Part shown: positions 35,201 to 43,593 of the stretch, in pieces
Layout of the letters: every line of letters begins with the position of its first letter
How positions within the stretch are numbered: position 1 is the first letter of the stretch
NCBI RefSeq assembly: GCF_019898765.1
Contig: NZ_JAIOKB010000001.1
Coordinates: 186,001 to 250,000, forward strand
Direction: 5' to 3'
Origin: Sphingomonas yunnanensis
Lineage (GTDB): Bacteria; Pseudomonadota; Alphaproteobacteria; Sphingomonadales; Sphingomonadaceae
Length of the DNA stretch: 64,000 nucleotides
The notes under the pieces: model-generated
Told to the model about the DNA's origin: nothing
What the model saw: the letters and a program-made list of their open reading frames with translations, nothing else
Database searches by the model: none
Program-made: the position numbers and the translations under genes

Positions 35201-35290
35201 AACATCAGCCTAGCGCGCAGCAACACCATCCCGCAGCGCTACGACTCGCTCGGCCGCAACATTGCGATCGCGACGACGATCAAGTTCTGA
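32249..35290 (+). CDS. TonB-dependent receptor, likely for GlcNAc-containing glycans
   Basis: 1013-residue outer-membrane receptor. Signal peptide at residues 1 to about 25 (MMPQHHVSLAALAAALLAAT, PALAQQ), followed by a Gln/Ala/Thr-rich linker. The plug domain begins with GDVVVTGTRIQRPNVTSAAP, then VNVEDVLNRLPQIAPDSQQT, LVLIDGKRLGTQNG and ASSVYGSDAVAGVVNFVLKK. A long beta-barrel ends in the aromatic outer-membrane signature IAIATTIKF. Two ATGs are adjacent (32249, 32252), with CGAGGG about 8 nt upstream. Divergent from the glycosylasparaginase/nag operon, it probably imports chito-oligosaccharides or glycopeptides (inference from context). A 14-bp hairpin follows the gene. Confidence 0.9.
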   Translation: MMPQHHVSLAALAAALLAATPALAQQADAPADTTQTAGQATAERAEAIAGEQGNQAPAAASTGDVVVTGTRIQRPNVTSAAPITSVTAQDIRAQAPVNVEDVLNRLPQIAPDSQQTYNDSDGRQRIKLRSLGFERTLVLIDGKRLGTQNGQDVGIIPPSLLERVDVLTGGASSVYGSDAVAGVVNFVLKKDFEGLQLDANYNFYNHKNKDTIVSPLARAAGFSSPRGWTNDGGRADVTLTAGKKLFDGALRLSGFVNYRETDEVGLTDRSNAGCYLTQLQANGPLSCGLTPSSSTSGLITPRAGANAGAQYVNNPDGTRSFMPFAAGAGNASNYFSGYAYQRPSERVNAGGFASLDLGPDAELYTSGIWFRDKSFNNYPTIASGTVNVSCGNPYLSAAQAGAIGCAGGVASVPVDLRYRLGEGSDRPDTYINTGLRLTGGVRGKVGDAWTYDVGGVYARNHQDYTPSFGIPGRLQDAVSVGGTAASPTCASGAAGCVPFDIFSAGNSDPALINYLFGTGTSTTTGTLYDVQANMTGDLGKYGITSPLAEQGLAIALGTEYRKDTLKSVADASYRGTLGGNDTYLSQDVWESNIEVQAPLVEHKPFAELVQLNGGFRVSKYSSNPSTFTTWKVEGIYAPISDLTFRASFNKAQRAPTVVEIRQATNVEFAAGGSGTFNDFCAPTVISGANGVSYGAPVASREVCRATGLSDALYGSQTLLCGNGTTPNGTAACSVRSGGFTADPETAYTQTYGLVVKPRFLRGFVFSVDRYRIKINDSLGYNDYSYYTDGCLRSGGDQFFCQGIVRNANGTLFSAAGSSTGFIRQGTTNYYTSLARGWDFQAQYTLNLETVGRFDMSFNGSLTTNAGGQDSPVQPKRNCAGYYGNGCGQLIPKWSHGLRGTYTTPDQKFGASLNWRHVGSLTNANNSGDEAIGGTPERALTDYYRVDPADYFDLALNFAVSKQFSLRLIANNLLDKAAPIVPDSYNISLARSNTIPQRYDSLGRNIAIATTIKF

Positions 35291-35300
35291 TCGGTTCAAT

Positions 35301-35332
35301 GACGCTTCCGAGGCCAGTGCCTCGGGGGCGTC
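35301..35332. terminator. Hairpin between convergent TonB-receptor and DUF6165 genes
   Basis: GACGCTTCCGAGGC, loop CAGT, then GCCTCGGGGGCGTC: a continuous 14-bp stem with two T-G wobbles, starting 11 nt after the receptor stop. There is no T run, so it may act as a bidirectional or factor-assisted terminator. Confidence 0.6.
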
Positions 35333-35369
35333 GCGCCACGCGGGTAGATCATTACCGGCGTGGCGGCGG

Positions 35370-35768
35370 TCAGTTCATCGCCGCGTAGCTCTTCTCCTCG
35401 ATCAACTCGGACTCGAGCGCGAGGTTGATCGCGCGCTTCAGCCGCGCGCGCTCGTCGTTCTTGTGATAGACCGCGCGAGCGAGCTGGATGAAGTCGGTGC
35501 CGAACGACGCCGCCGCTTCCTCCTGCCGGATCGCGTCCTCGATCTCCCACAATTCGCGGTTGATCGACCTGAGCTGGCCGAACAGCGGGGCGATCGCCTG
35601 CTGACCGATCACGCCGGCGCCGATGTCGCTCAGCGCCTCATGCTCGCGCGCGACATTGGCGCGGGCGTCGGCGCGCGCGATGCGTTCGCGCTTGATCTCC
35701 AAGATCGTGATCTTGTCGAGCAGCTCACCCCAGGAGACGGGCACCGACGGGCTGGGCAGGCTGGCCAT
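35370..35768 (-). CDS. DUF6165 family protein
   Basis: 132-residue protein of unknown function. The conserved DUF6165 core is seen at VPVSWGELLDKITILEIKRE and LFGQLRSINRELWEIEDAIR, with charged helices throughout and no signal peptide or membrane segment. The ATG at 35768 gives MASLPSPSVPVSWGELL. The start lies 44 nt inside the upstream glycosyltransferase gene, so the two are coupled. Such small proteins often accompany LPS or glycan glycosyltransferases. A helper role for the neighbouring transferase is an inference. Confidence 0.75.
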   Translation of the reverse strand: MASLPSPSVPVSWGELLDKITILEIKRERIARADARANVAREHEALSDIGAGVIGQQAIAPLFGQLRSINRELWEIEDAIRQEEAAASFGTDFIQLARAVYHKNDERARLKRAINLALESELIEEKSYAAMN

Positions 35769-36654
35769 GGATCGTCTCTCCCTGATCGTCGAAGAAGGCG
35801 TCGAGCTCGCGGGCGACCGTGGCCACGACCGGCGCCCAGTCACCGGCGCGCGATTGCGCGCGAAGGTGGAGCGTCGGGTACCAGTCGCTGTCGTGCCGCG
35901 ACGGGTCCCAGCGCCAGTCGGGCTGGTGCTTGAGCAGCAGCCAGGTCGGGCGGCCGAGCGCGCCGGCGAGATGCGCCACCATCGTGTCGACCGTCACCAC
36001 CGCTGCGCAGCCCGCGACCAGCGCGGCGGTGGCCGCGAGATCGAACGGGCAGCCGTCGGGGTTGATCACCGGAAGCGTCGAGGGCGCGGCGACGAGCGAG
36101 AGGCAACGATGGCGCTCGGCGAGCGGGGCGAGCAGCGCCTCGGGCAGCGAGCGATCGGCGTCCCAGTCGCCGGCCTGGTGGCAGAGCCCGATCGTCATCG
36201 GCGGGATCGGCGCCGGGGCGGCGCGAAGATAAGGGATCGGCGTAGCGCCGGGGGCCAGTTCGAGCGCGCCGGACAGCTCGGTGATCTCGACGTCGCAGCT
36301 GTGCGACTTGAGCGGGTGTGCGGGATCGAAGCGGTGGAGGCTCACGTGGGCGATACTGGCGAGCAGCGAGTGCAGCCGCGCTGGCGCCTCGACCGTCACG
36401 CTCTTCGCACGAAGCGCGAGCGCGGGAAGGTAGCGCGCGAACTGGAGCGTGTCGCCGAGGCCATGATAGCAGCGTACCAGCACGTCGGCCAAGTCGACGG
36501 GGCGCCCGTCCCATACCCAGCGCTGATGGTACGGCAGGCGCGGGTCGTCGCGCGTCGCCGGATCGCGCGCGGCGATCACCTCGCGCTCGAGCGCCCAGGC
36601 GGCGGCATAGTCGCGCGCGCGCATGGCTTCCGCCCAGCTGCTATGTAGCTCCAT
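35725..36654 (-). CDS. GT9-like glycosyltransferase (heptosyltransferase-related)
   Basis: 309-residue protein with a GT-B-type C-terminal half. Seen: VRCYHGLGDTLQFARYLPAL, the GxGD(T/A)LQ(F/M)ARY motif usual in TPR-linked and ADP-heptose-type transferases, MTIGLCHQAGDWDADRSLP (acceptor/donor loop), and AAVVTVDTMVAHLAGALGRP then TWLLLKHQPDWRW, the nucleotide-sugar-binding end. The N-terminal region (about residues 1-60) is short and has no full TPR array. With the overlapping DUF6165 gene it forms a two-gene unit. Acceptor and sugar are unknown; LPS core or protein glycosylation are both possible. The 231 bases upstream (36655-36885) hold no gene I can support. Confidence 0.78.
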   Translation of the reverse strand: MELHSSWAEAMRARDYAAAWALEREVIAARDPATRDDPRLPYHQRWVWDGRPVDLADVLVRCYHGLGDTLQFARYLPALALRAKSVTVEAPARLHSLLASIAHVSLHRFDPAHPLKSHSCDVEITELSGALELAPGATPIPYLRAAPAPIPPMTIGLCHQAGDWDADRSLPEALLAPLAERHRCLSLVAAPSTLPVINPDGCPFDLAATAALVAGCAAVVTVDTMVAHLAGALGRPTWLLLKHQPDWRWDPSRHDSDWYPTLHLRAQSRAGDWAPVVATVARELDAFFDDQGETIHGQPAQPVGARLLG

Positions 36655-36885
36655 ACGGGTCGAATCGCGCGGGGGCCACGCCGGTTCCCTCGTTGCGCCA
36701 GCGTGACGGATTTAAGCGGCTGATTTCTGGTCAATTGCGAGGTCTGCTCGACCTCCTCTCGCGAGGAGCTCCCGTCATGCCGGTTCAACACCGGGACGAC
36801 GTTGAAGCGAGAAGCTCATGCCAGTCGAGTCATCTTAAGGTAAGCAGCGGTCGGTTCGCTCGGTCAGCGACGACGAGCCCGCGGC

Positions 36886-38106
36886 TCACCCGACCAGTTC
36901 GCGGCCGCCCTTCCACATGCGCAGCAGTTTGCCCTGCACCGGCAGTCCGTCGAACGGCGTGTTGCCCGCCCTGCCCGGCAGCGTATCCGCGTCGATCCGC
37001 CACGGCGCCTCCGGGTCGACGAGGATGACGTCGCCGGGCCACCCCGGCAGCAGCGCACCCGTCTCCAGCCCCAGCAGCGCCGCCGGCGCGCGCGCGAGGA
37101 GCGCGAACAGCCGCGGCAGCGACACGCGCCCGTCGCGCGCGAGCCCGAGGCTCAGCGCGAGCAGCGCCGCGGCGTCCGCGGCGCCCGGGCTGGCGTCGGC
37201 GAAGGGCAGGCGCTTCTCCTCCGGCCCGCGCGGGTCGTGACCCGAGCAGAGCAGGTCGATCGTGCCGTCCACTAGCGCGGCCAGCGCGGCATGGCGGTCG
37301 GCCTCGCTCCGCAGCGGCGGCGACAGATGAGCGAAGGTGCGAAAGTCGCTCATCGCGTTGTCGGAGAGCAGCAGATGCGCCGGGGTGATCCCGCAGGTCA
37401 CGCGCACCCCACGCGCTTTGGCGGCACGCACCAGCGCGAGGCCCGCCGCCGTGGTGACCGCGCGGAAGTGGAGCCGCGCGCCGGTCTCCTCCGCCAGCAT
37501 CATGTCGCGCGCGATCGCGAGCGCCTCCGCCACGGCAGGGGCGGCGGGCAGGCCGAGCCGCGACGCGGTCTCGCCCTCGCTCGCCACCGCACCGCGCGTC
37601 AGCCCGCCGTCCTCGGCGTGCGTGATCACGACGGTGTCGAGGTCGCGCGCGTAGCGCAGCACGCGGTGCATCACGCCCGAGTCGGCGATCCAGCCGCGGC
37701 CGGTGCCGACCGCGCGCGCACCCGCGGAGAGGCAGATCGCCATCTCCGCCAGATCGGCACCGGCGAGCCCGCGCGTCGCCGCCGCGATCGGGTGGATCCA
37801 CAGGTCCGGACGGCCGATCAGCGCGAGTCGCTGCACCGCGCCGGGCTCGTCGAGCACGGGCACCTGGTCGGGCATCGGCGCGACCCGGACGATCCCGCCG
37901 GCGCGCGCGGCAGCGCGGTCGATCCGCGCTACGCCGACGTCGATCAGCCCGGGCGCGAGCAGCTTGCGGCGGCAATCGACCGTCAGCACGTCCGTCGGGG
38001 CGGGGCCGTCCGCTATCACGCCGTCGACGATCAGCAGCTCGCCGTCGCGCTCGCCGCGCTCGGGGCAGACCAGCCGGCCGTTGGTGAACAGGACCGCGCG
38101 GTTCAT
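36886..38106 (-). CDS. pyrX: Non-catalytic dihydroorotase-like protein (PyrC'/PyrX type)
   Basis: 406-residue amidohydrolase-fold protein related to type I dihydroorotase. Seen: [71 protein letters not shown] and [14 protein letters not shown]. In active enzymes the segment after PGLID reads H-x-H-x-R; here it is VGVAR, so the first metal-binding pair is missing. This matches the inactive DHOase chains that hold aspartate transcarbamoylase together in Pseudomonas and relatives. The start at 38106 has GGAGGG 6 nt upstream and overlaps the pyrB stop (ATGA). A separate active pyrC should exist elsewhere. Confidence 0.88.
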   Translation of the reverse strand: MNRAVLFTNGRLVCPERGERDGELLIVDGVIADGPAPTDVLTVDCRRKLLAPGLIDVGVARIDRAAARAGGIVRVAPMPDQVPVLDEPGAVQRLALIGRPDLWIHPIAAATRGLAGADLAEMAICLSAGARAVGTGRGWIADSGVMHRVLRYARDLDTVVITHAEDGGLTRGAVASEGETASRLGLPAAPAVAEALAIARDMMLAEETGARLHFRAVTTAAGLALVRAAKARGVRVTCGITPAHLLLSDNAMSDFRTFAHLSPPLRSEADRHAALAALVDGTIDLLCSGHDPRGPEEKRLPFADASPGAADAAALLALSLGLARDGRVSLPRLFALLARAPAALLGLETGALLPGWPGDVILVDPEAPWRIDADTLPGRAGNTPFDGLPVQGKLLRMWKGGRELVG

Positions 38107-39092
38107 GCCCATCCCTCCACGCCGCGCGCACGCCGCGTCAGCACGTCGAGACAGGCCATGCGCACCGCCACGCCCATCTCCACCTGCTCGGTGATCGCCG
38201 ATTGCTCGGCGTGATCGGCCACCGCTGAGTCGATCTCGACGCCGCGGTTCATCGGTCCGGGATGCATGATCAGCGCGCCCGGCGCGTGCTTCGCCAGGCG
38301 CTCGAGCGTGAGCCCGTAGCGAAGATGATACTCTCGGCTCGACGGGACATAGCCGCCCTCCATCCGCTCGGTCTGGAGCCGCAGCATCATCACGACGTCG
38401 GCGCCCTCCATCGCGCGGTCGAAGTCGGTGAAGGCGGTGACGCCGAAGCGCTCGATCGCGGGCGGCATCAGCGTCGACGGCGCACACACGCGCACCTCGG
38501 CGGCCAGCGCGGTGAGCGCGAGGATGTTCGAGCGCGCCACCCGGCTGTGGAGCAGGTCGCCGCAGATCACCACGCGCTTGTGCGCGATGCCGCCGAGCCG
38601 GCGTCGGATCGTCAGCGCGTCGAGCAGCGCCTGGGTGGGATGCTCGTGGCGACCGTCGCCGGCGTTGAGCACGGGGCAGTCGACCTTGTCCGCGATCAGC
38701 CGAACCGCGCCGGAGGACATGTGGCGGATCACGATCACGTCGGCGCGCATGGCGTTGAGCGTCTGCGCGGTATCGATCAGCGTCTCGCCCTTCTTCACGC
38801 TCGACTGGGCGGCGTGCATGTTGACGACGTCGGCGCCGAGCCTTTTGCCCGCGATCTCGAAGCTCAGCAGCGTGCGCGTCGAGTTCTCGAAGAAGGCGTT
38901 GATCTGGGTGGAGCCGGCGAGGCGGCGGTCGGGCGCGGCGCGGGTGCGGTTGGCCTCGACCCAAGTGTCGGCCTCGTCGAGCAGGAAGGTGATCTCATGC
39001 GGCTCGAGCCCCTCGATGCCGGTGAGGTGGCGATGCGGGAATACCGCGCCGCCGGGGATCAGGGTTCCGGGGCGGTGGTCCGACTGGGTCAT
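38103..39092 (-). CDS. pyrB: Aspartate carbamoyltransferase catalytic chain
   Basis: 329-residue ATCase, second step of pyrimidine synthesis (carbamoyl phosphate + aspartate). Seen: carbamoyl-phosphate site [54 protein letters not shown], the [20 protein letters not shown] motif, and C-terminal [20 protein letters not shown]. No pyrI follows, as expected for the class in which an inactive DHOase is the partner chain. It is translationally coupled to that downstream gene and 12 nt after ruvX. Confidence 0.97.
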   Translation of the reverse strand: MTQSDHRPGTLIPGGAVFPHRHLTGIEGLEPHEITFLLDEADTWVEANRTRAAPDRRLAGSTQINAFFENSTRTLLSFEIAGKRLGADVVNMHAAQSSVKKGETLIDTAQTLNAMRADVIVIRHMSSGAVRLIADKVDCPVLNAGDGRHEHPTQALLDALTIRRRLGGIAHKRVVICGDLLHSRVARSNILALTALAAEVRVCAPSTLMPPAIERFGVTAFTDFDRAMEGADVVMMLRLQTERMEGGYVPSSREYHLRYGLTLERLAKHAPGALIMHPGPMNRGVEIDSAVADHAEQSAITEQVEMGVAVRMACLDVLTRRARGVEGWA

Positions 39093-39104
39093 CGAGCGCG
39101 GTGC

Positions 39105-39629
39105 CTAGTCCGCGCTCCCCCGCGGCGCAAGCGCTTCGCCCTGCTCGACCGGCGTCAGCACCAGCGCGTCGATGGCGGCCTGGAGGATCGTGGCGGCGGC
39201 GTGGTTGTCGATCCGCTCGGCACGCTTGGCGCGGCTGACGTCCTGCGCGATCAGCGCGCGCTCGGCGCTGACGGTGGACCAGCGCTCGTCCCACAGCAGC
39301 AGCGGAATGCCGAGATCGGCGCAGTTGCGCGCGAAGGCGCGGGTCGACTGGGTGCGCGGGCTCTCGCTGCCGTCGAGGCTGAGCGGCAGGCCGATCACCC
39401 AGCCGACGACCTGCTGCTGGGTCGACAGTGCCAGCAGCGCGGCCTTGTCGGCGGTGAACTTGTTGCGGCGGATCAGCTGCGCCGGGCTGGCGAAGCTCCA
39501 GCCGGCGTCGCACAAAGCGGTGCCGATCGTCTTGGTGCCGACGTCGAGCCCGAGCAGCCGCCCGCCGTGCGGGAGCGCGGCACGGAAGGCGGCGGCGGTG
39601 GTGGCGATAGCGACGCGGTGCGCGGTCAT
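39105..39629 (-). CDS. ruvX: Putative pre-16S rRNA nuclease/Holliday junction resolvase YqgF (RuvX)
   Basis: 174-residue RNase H-fold nuclease. YqgF acts in 16S rRNA 5'-end maturation in E. coli and has been proposed as a Holliday-junction resolvase elsewhere. Seen: first acidic site [20 protein letters not shown] (Asp29), [38 protein letters not shown] (catalytic Glu of DERWST) and the last acidic site [11 protein letters not shown]. The N-terminal ~20 residues precede the core. ruvX-pyrB-pyrX are on one strand with a 12-nt gap and a 4-nt overlap. ruvX next to pyrB is a frequent bacterial arrangement. Confidence 0.93.
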   Translation of the reverse strand: MTAHRVAIATTAAAFRAALPHGGRLLGLDVGTKTIGTALCDAGWSFASPAQLIRRNKFTADKAALLALSTQQQVVGWVIGLPLSLDGSESPRTQSTRAFARNCADLGIPLLLWDERWSTVSAERALIAQDVSRAKRAERIDNHAAATILQAAIDALVLTPVEQGEALAPRGSAD

Positions 39630-39658
39630 CGGTCGCGCACCGGCTGCGTCACTCTCCC

Positions 39659-39754
39659 CGTCACCCCGGGCTTGAGCCGGGATCCATGTCGCCGCGAGAG
39701 TAACGGCCGCTGTGTACGCGGCACGATCGATCCCGGCTCAAGGCCGGGATGACG
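39659..39754. repeat. Intergenic inverted repeat, family 1, copy C
   Basis: Arms at 39659-39683 (CGTCACCCCGGGCTTGAGCC then GGGAT) and 39729-39754 (GATCCCGGCTCAAGGCCGGG then ATGACG) are inverted copies; each arm contains an internal dyad. It is the best-preserved member, between ruvX and the DUF3089 gene. Confidence 0.82.
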
Positions 39755-39780
39755 GTGCCGGGAAGGCCGCTGCTCCACGC

Positions 39781-40881
39781 TCATCGCGCCGCCAGCCGCC
39801 GCGCGGCGTCGGCGCGGACGTTGGCCCAGAACAGGCTGTAATCGTAGACGTGATAGTTGTTGCCCGGCAGCGTGTACGGCCCGAGGTCGGGCGGGCTGCC
39901 GATCAGCAGCAGGCCCCGGCCCGCGCAGCGCGCGCCGATCGTGCCGGCACGGATCGTCGCGCTCGACAGGTCGGCGTTGGGGAAGAGCGTGCCCAGATTA
40001 GCGCTGGCCGGCGCGCTGCCGCCGTTCGCGCCCGTGAGCGGGTTGGTGCACAGCAGCGGCGTGCCGCGGCGCGGGCGGCCGTCGAAGCCGCTGGTGCGGT
40101 CGAAGGTGTCGAGGATCAGCGACGGGTCGGCGGGCTCGGCGAAGCTCTGCCACGCCAGCACGCAGCCGCGCTGATCGGGCGCGGAGCAGGCGGGCAGGCC
40201 GAGCGCGGGCAGGTCGGTGGCGGTGGAGATCGGCCAGCCGATCGCATAGGCCGCGACGATCCGCCCGGCCAGCGGCTTGCCCGCGACGCGGTCCTTGAGC
40301 AGGTGCGTGAGGTGGAGCGCGCCCTGGCTGTGCCCGGCGAGGATGATCGGCCGGTCGGGCGCGATCTCGGCGAGGAAGACGTCGAAGGCCGCGAGCAGGT
40401 CGCGATAGGCGAGCGCCAGCGCCTGCTCGGCGGCGGCCTGGTCGGTGAGGAAGGCGCCGAAGGTCGCCTGGCGATAGCGCGGTGCCCAGATCTCGCCCGC
40501 CTCGTTGAACGCGCTCGCCTGGCCGCGCAGGAACAGAGCGGCGCGATCGTTCGCCTCGCGATCGTCGAGCGGCGCGTTCCAGTGCGCGCGGCTGAGATAC
40601 GAGGTCGGGTGGATGAAGAACACCGCCGCGCCGCCATGGGTCTGGCGCGGCCGGTAGCCGGGCGGGGTCCAGCGCGAGGGATCGTTCGCCAGCGACGGGC
40701 GCGCCAGCCACATCCGGTCGTCGCGATAGTCGGCGACGCTCAGTCCCGGCTGCGCGCGGAAGGTCTCGGCGGGCACCAGCGCCGCGCGCATCAGCGAGAC
40801 GCCCCAGATGCGATAGGCGAGCATACCGGCGAGCGCGAGCACGATCAGGCCGGCGACGACGTAGAGGAATTTACGGACCAA
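39781..40881 (-). CDS. DUF3089 domain alpha/beta-hydrolase-like membrane-anchored protein
   Basis: 366-residue protein. One N-terminal membrane helix (about residues 4-26, [20 protein letters not shown]) is followed by a periplasmic domain. The domain has [40 protein letters not shown], and a lipase-like nucleophile elbow [19 protein letters not shown] (Gly-His-Ser-Gln-Gly). The C-terminal [20 protein letters not shown] contains a candidate catalytic His. The best start in frame that keeps the helix is a TTG at 40881; no ATG or GTG fits and no clear Shine-Dalgarno is seen, so the start is uncertain. It is divergent from gatC (140 nt). Substrate unknown; probably an ester hydrolase. Confidence 0.78.
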   Translation of the reverse strand: MVRKFLYVVAGLIVLALAGMLAYRIWGVSLMRAALVPAETFRAQPGLSVADYRDDRMWLARPSLANDPSRWTPPGYRPRQTHGGAAVFFIHPTSYLSRAHWNAPLDDREANDRAALFLRGQASAFNEAGEIWAPRYRQATFGAFLTDQAAAEQALALAYRDLLAAFDVFLAEIAPDRPIILAGHSQGALHLTHLLKDRVAGKPLAGRIVAAYAIGWPISTATDLPALGLPACSAPDQRGCVLAWQSFAEPADPSLILDTFDRTSGFDGRPRRGTPLLCTNPLTGANGGSAPASANLGTLFPNADLSSATIRAGTIGARCAGRGLLLIGSPPDLGPYTLPGNNYHVYDYSLFWANVRADAARRLAAR

Positions 40882-41020
40882 GCGTGTGTCACCATGCTGC
40901 GGTGCGGCAAAGGCGTCGGCGCCGCAATCGCAAAGGAGGTGCCTCAGAGTTGCGATCCGCGCAACCGCGCGCGTGCCAGCGCGGTTGCGTTGCGGCGGGG
41001 CTCGCGGTAGCGCGCCGGCT

Positions 41021-41308
41021 ATGTCCGTTGATATCGCAACCGTGCGGCGCATCGCTGGGCTCGCCCGCATCGCCATCACCGAGGAGGAGGCCGAGCGGCT
41101 CTCCCCCGAACTGGGTAATATCCTCGATTGGATCGAGCAGCTCGGCGAGGTCGACACGGCGGGGGTCGAGCCGATGACCGCGGTGATCGCCAATCGGCTG
41201 CGGCTGCGCGACGACGTCGTGACCGACGGTGGCATCCGCGAGTCGGTGCTCGCCAACGCGCCTCAGGCCGAACACGGCTTCTTCACGGTTCCCAAGGTGA
41301 TCGAGTGA
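41021..41308 (+). CDS. gatC: Asp-tRNA(Asn)/Glu-tRNA(Gln) amidotransferase subunit C
   Basis: 95-residue GatC, the small subunit that wraps GatA and GatB and stabilises the complex. Seen: [58 protein letters not shown], and [17 protein letters not shown], the conserved C-terminus. The ATG at 41021 was chosen from family N-termini; an upstream frame to 40886 is arginine-rich and unlike the family. It is first in the order gatC-gatA-vapB-vapC-gatB. Confidence 0.96.
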   Translation: MSVDIATVRRIAGLARIAITEEEAERLSPELGNILDWIEQLGEVDTAGVEPMTAVIANRLRLRDDVVTDGGIRESVLANAPQAEHGFFTVPKVIE

Positions 41309-41359
41309 CGATCGCGCTGGATCGTCGCTCGATCATCCCTCCCGCATGGACGACCTCCC

Positions 41360-42844
41360 GTGACTGACCTCACCGATCTCGGTATCCGCGACATCCGCGA
41401 CGGCGTGCGCGCTGGCACGTTCAGCGCGCGCGAGGTGGCTGAGGCCTTCACGGCCGCGGTCGCCGCCGCCAAGCCGCTCAACGCCTTCCTGGTCGAGACC
41501 CCGGAGCACGCGCTCGCCGCCGCCGACTCTGCCGACGCCGCGCGCGCCGCGGGCGAGGTGCCCAAGCCGCTCGCCGGCGTGCCGATCGGGATGAAGGACC
41601 TGTTCTGCACCAAAGGGGTGCCGAGCACCGCTGCCAGCCATATCCTCGAGGGTTTCACCCCCGAATATGAGTCGACCGTCTCGCAGAAGCTGTGGGACGC
41701 CGGCGCGGGCATGCTCGGCAAGCTCAACATGGACCAGTTCGCGATGGGCTCGTCCAACGAGACGAGCTATTTCGGCGAGGTCGTCAGCCCATGGCGCCGC
41801 GCCGACGGCGGCAACGCGCCGCTCGCGCCCGGCGGTTCGTCGGGCGGCAGCTCGGCCGCCGTGGCGGCACGGATCGCGCCGGGCGCGACCGGTACCGACA
41901 CCGGCGGCTCGATCCGCCAGCCGGCGGCGTTCACCGGCATCTCCGGGATCAAGCCGACCTACGGCCGCTGCTCGCGCTGGGGCGTGATCGCCTTCGCCTC
42001 GTCGCTCGACCAGGCGGGGCCGATGGCGCGCGACGTGCGCGACTGCGCGATCCTGCTCGAGGCGATGGCGGGCTTCGACCCGAAGGACGCGACCTCGCTC
42101 GACCTCGAGGTGCCGCGCTGGGAGGCGGGGCTCAACGCCTCGCTGAAGGGCAAGCGCGTCGGCATCCCCAGGGAATATCGCGTCGACGACATGCCGGCCG
42201 AGATCGACGCGCTATGGCAGCGCGGCATCGACTGGCTGCGCGACGCCGGCGCCGAGATCGTCGAGGTGTCGCTGCCGCACACGCGCTACGCGCTGCCGGC
42301 CTATTACATCATCGCGCCGGCCGAGGCCTCGTCCAACCTCGCGCGCTACGACGGGGTCCGCTATGGCCTGCGCGACCTGCCCGAGGGCGCCAACCTGCAG
42401 GAGATGTACGCCCGCACCCGCGCCGAGGGGTTCGGCGACGAGGTGAAGCGCCGCATCCTGATCGGCACCTACGTGCTCTCGGCGGGCTTCTACGACGCGT
42501 ATTACACCCAGGCACAGAAGGTGCGCACCTTGATCGCGCGCGACTTCGAGCGCGCCTGGGAGCAGTGCGACGTGCTGCTGACGCCGACCGCGCCCTCGGC
42601 GGCCTTCGCCCTGGGCGAGAAGGCGGCCGACCCGCTGGCGATGTACCTCAACGACGTCTTCACCGTGCCCTCGTCGCTCGCCGGGCTGCCCGCGATGAGC
42701 GTGCCGGGCGGGGTCGACGCGGGCGGGCTGCCGCTGGGGCTGCAGATCATCGGCAGGCCGCTCGACGAGCAGGGCGTGCTCGACGCCGCGCTGGCGATCG
42801 AGGAGCGTGCCGGCTTCGTCGCGCGCCCCGCGCGCTGGTGGTAG
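41360..42844 (+). CDS. gatA: Asp-tRNA(Asn)/Glu-tRNA(Gln) amidotransferase subunit A
   Basis: 494-residue amidase-signature subunit that hydrolyses glutamine to deliver ammonia to GatB. Seen: catalytic Lys79 in [32 protein letters not shown], the signature [19 protein letters not shown] with cis-Ser near 160, nucleophile Ser184 in [14 protein letters not shown], and [20 protein letters not shown] then LDQAGP. The start is GTG at 41360, giving [20 protein letters not shown]. Downstream, 45 nt separate it from vapB and contain a palindromic operator. Confidence 0.96.
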   Translation: MTDLTDLGIRDIRDGVRAGTFSAREVAEAFTAAVAAAKPLNAFLVETPEHALAAADSADAARAAGEVPKPLAGVPIGMKDLFCTKGVPSTAASHILEGFTPEYESTVSQKLWDAGAGMLGKLNMDQFAMGSSNETSYFGEVVSPWRRADGGNAPLAPGGSSGGSSAAVAARIAPGATGTDTGGSIRQPAAFTGISGIKPTYGRCSRWGVIAFASSLDQAGPMARDVRDCAILLEAMAGFDPKDATSLDLEVPRWEAGLNASLKGKRVGIPREYRVDDMPAEIDALWQRGIDWLRDAGAEIVEVSLPHTRYALPAYYIIAPAEASSNLARYDGVRYGLRDLPEGANLQEMYARTRAEGFGDEVKRRILIGTYVLSAGFYDAYYTQAQKVRTLIARDFERAWEQCDVLLTPTAPSAAFALGEKAADPLAMYLNDVFTVPSSLAGLPAMSVPGGVDAGGLPLGLQIIGRPLDEQGVLDAALAIEERAGFVARPARWW

Positions 42845-42860
42845 ACCGCTTTGATCGCGA

Positions 42861-42879
42861 GTGTTACCCTCGGTAACAC
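42861..42879. promoter_or_regulatory. Palindromic operator in front of vapB
   Basis: GTGTTACC-CTC-GGTAACAC is a perfect 8-bp inverted repeat with a 3-nt spacer, located directly before the vapB Shine-Dalgarno (GGAGGA, 42881). TTGATC at 42851 and TAACAC at 42874 are spaced 17 nt and could be -35/-10 boxes that the operator covers. A start point from that promoter would leave almost no leader, so the promoter call is tentative. VapBC complexes typically bind such sites for autoregulation. Confidence 0.65.
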
Positions 42880-42889
42880 CGGAGGAACG

Positions 42890-43186
42890 ATGCACGCTCC
42901 GCTCGAGAGGCGCACCCGGACCAACATGACCAGCAAGGGACAGGTGCTGATCCCCAAGGACGTGCGCGACCTGATCGGGTTGGTTCCGGGTGCGCCGGTC
43001 GACGTCGGTGTGAACGATCGCGGGGAGGCGGTCGTCGTGCCGAGTGGCGCCGCGGCCGCGGAGACGGCCGAGGAGCGGGCGCAGCGACTCGACCGGCTGT
43101 TCGCCGGCGTCGATGCCGATCCGCTCTTCGATCGACCGAGCGACGAGATCATGCGCGCGCTTCGTGGCGACGAGCGCCTCCCGTGA
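42890..43186 (+). CDS. vapB: AbrB-type antitoxin VapB
   Basis: 98-residue DNA-binding antitoxin. The N-terminal swapped-hairpin AbrB/SpoVT domain is at about residues 10-55 (TRTNMTSKGQVLIPKDVRDL then IGLVPGAPVDVGVNDRGEAV). The C-terminal tail (about 60-98) is charged and likely wraps the toxin. GGAGGA lies 4 nt before the ATG. The stop overlaps the vapC GTG (GTGA), as usual in antitoxin-toxin pairs. Autoregulation through the palindrome at 42861-42879 is likely. The pair lies between gatA and gatB, which is unusual. Confidence 0.87.
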   Translation: MHAPLERRTRTNMTSKGQVLIPKDVRDLIGLVPGAPVDVGVNDRGEAVVVPSGAAAAETAEERAQRLDRLFAGVDADPLFDRPSDEIMRALRGDERLP

Positions 43187-43593
43187 TCTTCCTCGACACC
43201 AGCGTCGTGATCGATCTGTTCGGTGCCCAGCAGAGCGTCGGCGCGGCGTGGTCGCGCGAGGCGTATCGCGCGGTCGCCGACCGGCTGCTGATGGTCAATC
43301 TGGTCGTCGTCGCCGAAATCGCGGGCTATGCGACTCGACCGGAGCGGCTGCTCGACCGCCTTCAGGCGTTCCGGATCACCGCCGTCGATCTCACCGTCGA
43401 TGCGTGCTTCGCTGCTGGGACCGCCTTCCGCGAATATCGCCGCCGAGGTGGCGCCCGTGACGCGATGCTCGCCGATTTCCTGATCGCCGGCCATGCCGTC
43501 GCGCTGGGCGCGTCGTTAATGACGCGCGACCACCGGCTCACCTCCTACTTCCCCGACCTCACCCTCATCACACCCGAGACCGATCATGGCTGA
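43183..43593 (+). CDS. vapC: PIN-domain toxin VapC
   Basis: 136-residue PIN ribonuclease; VapC toxins usually cleave initiator tRNA or other tRNAs/rRNA in a Mg2+-dependent way. The four acidic residues are visible: Asp5 in [13 protein letters not shown], Glu45 in [14 protein letters not shown], Asp98 in [15 protein letters not shown] and Asp116 in [19 protein letters not shown] start overlaps vapB. The 3' end overlaps the gatB ATG by 8 nt, so gatB translation may be coupled to toxin translation. All active-site residues are present, so the toxin is probably functional. Confidence 0.88.
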   Translation: MIFLDTSVVIDLFGAQQSVGAAWSREAYRAVADRLLMVNLVVVAEIAGYATRPERLLDRLQAFRITAVDLTVDACFAAGTAFREYRRRGGARDAMLADFLIAGHAVALGASLMTRDHRLTSYFPDLTLITPETDHG

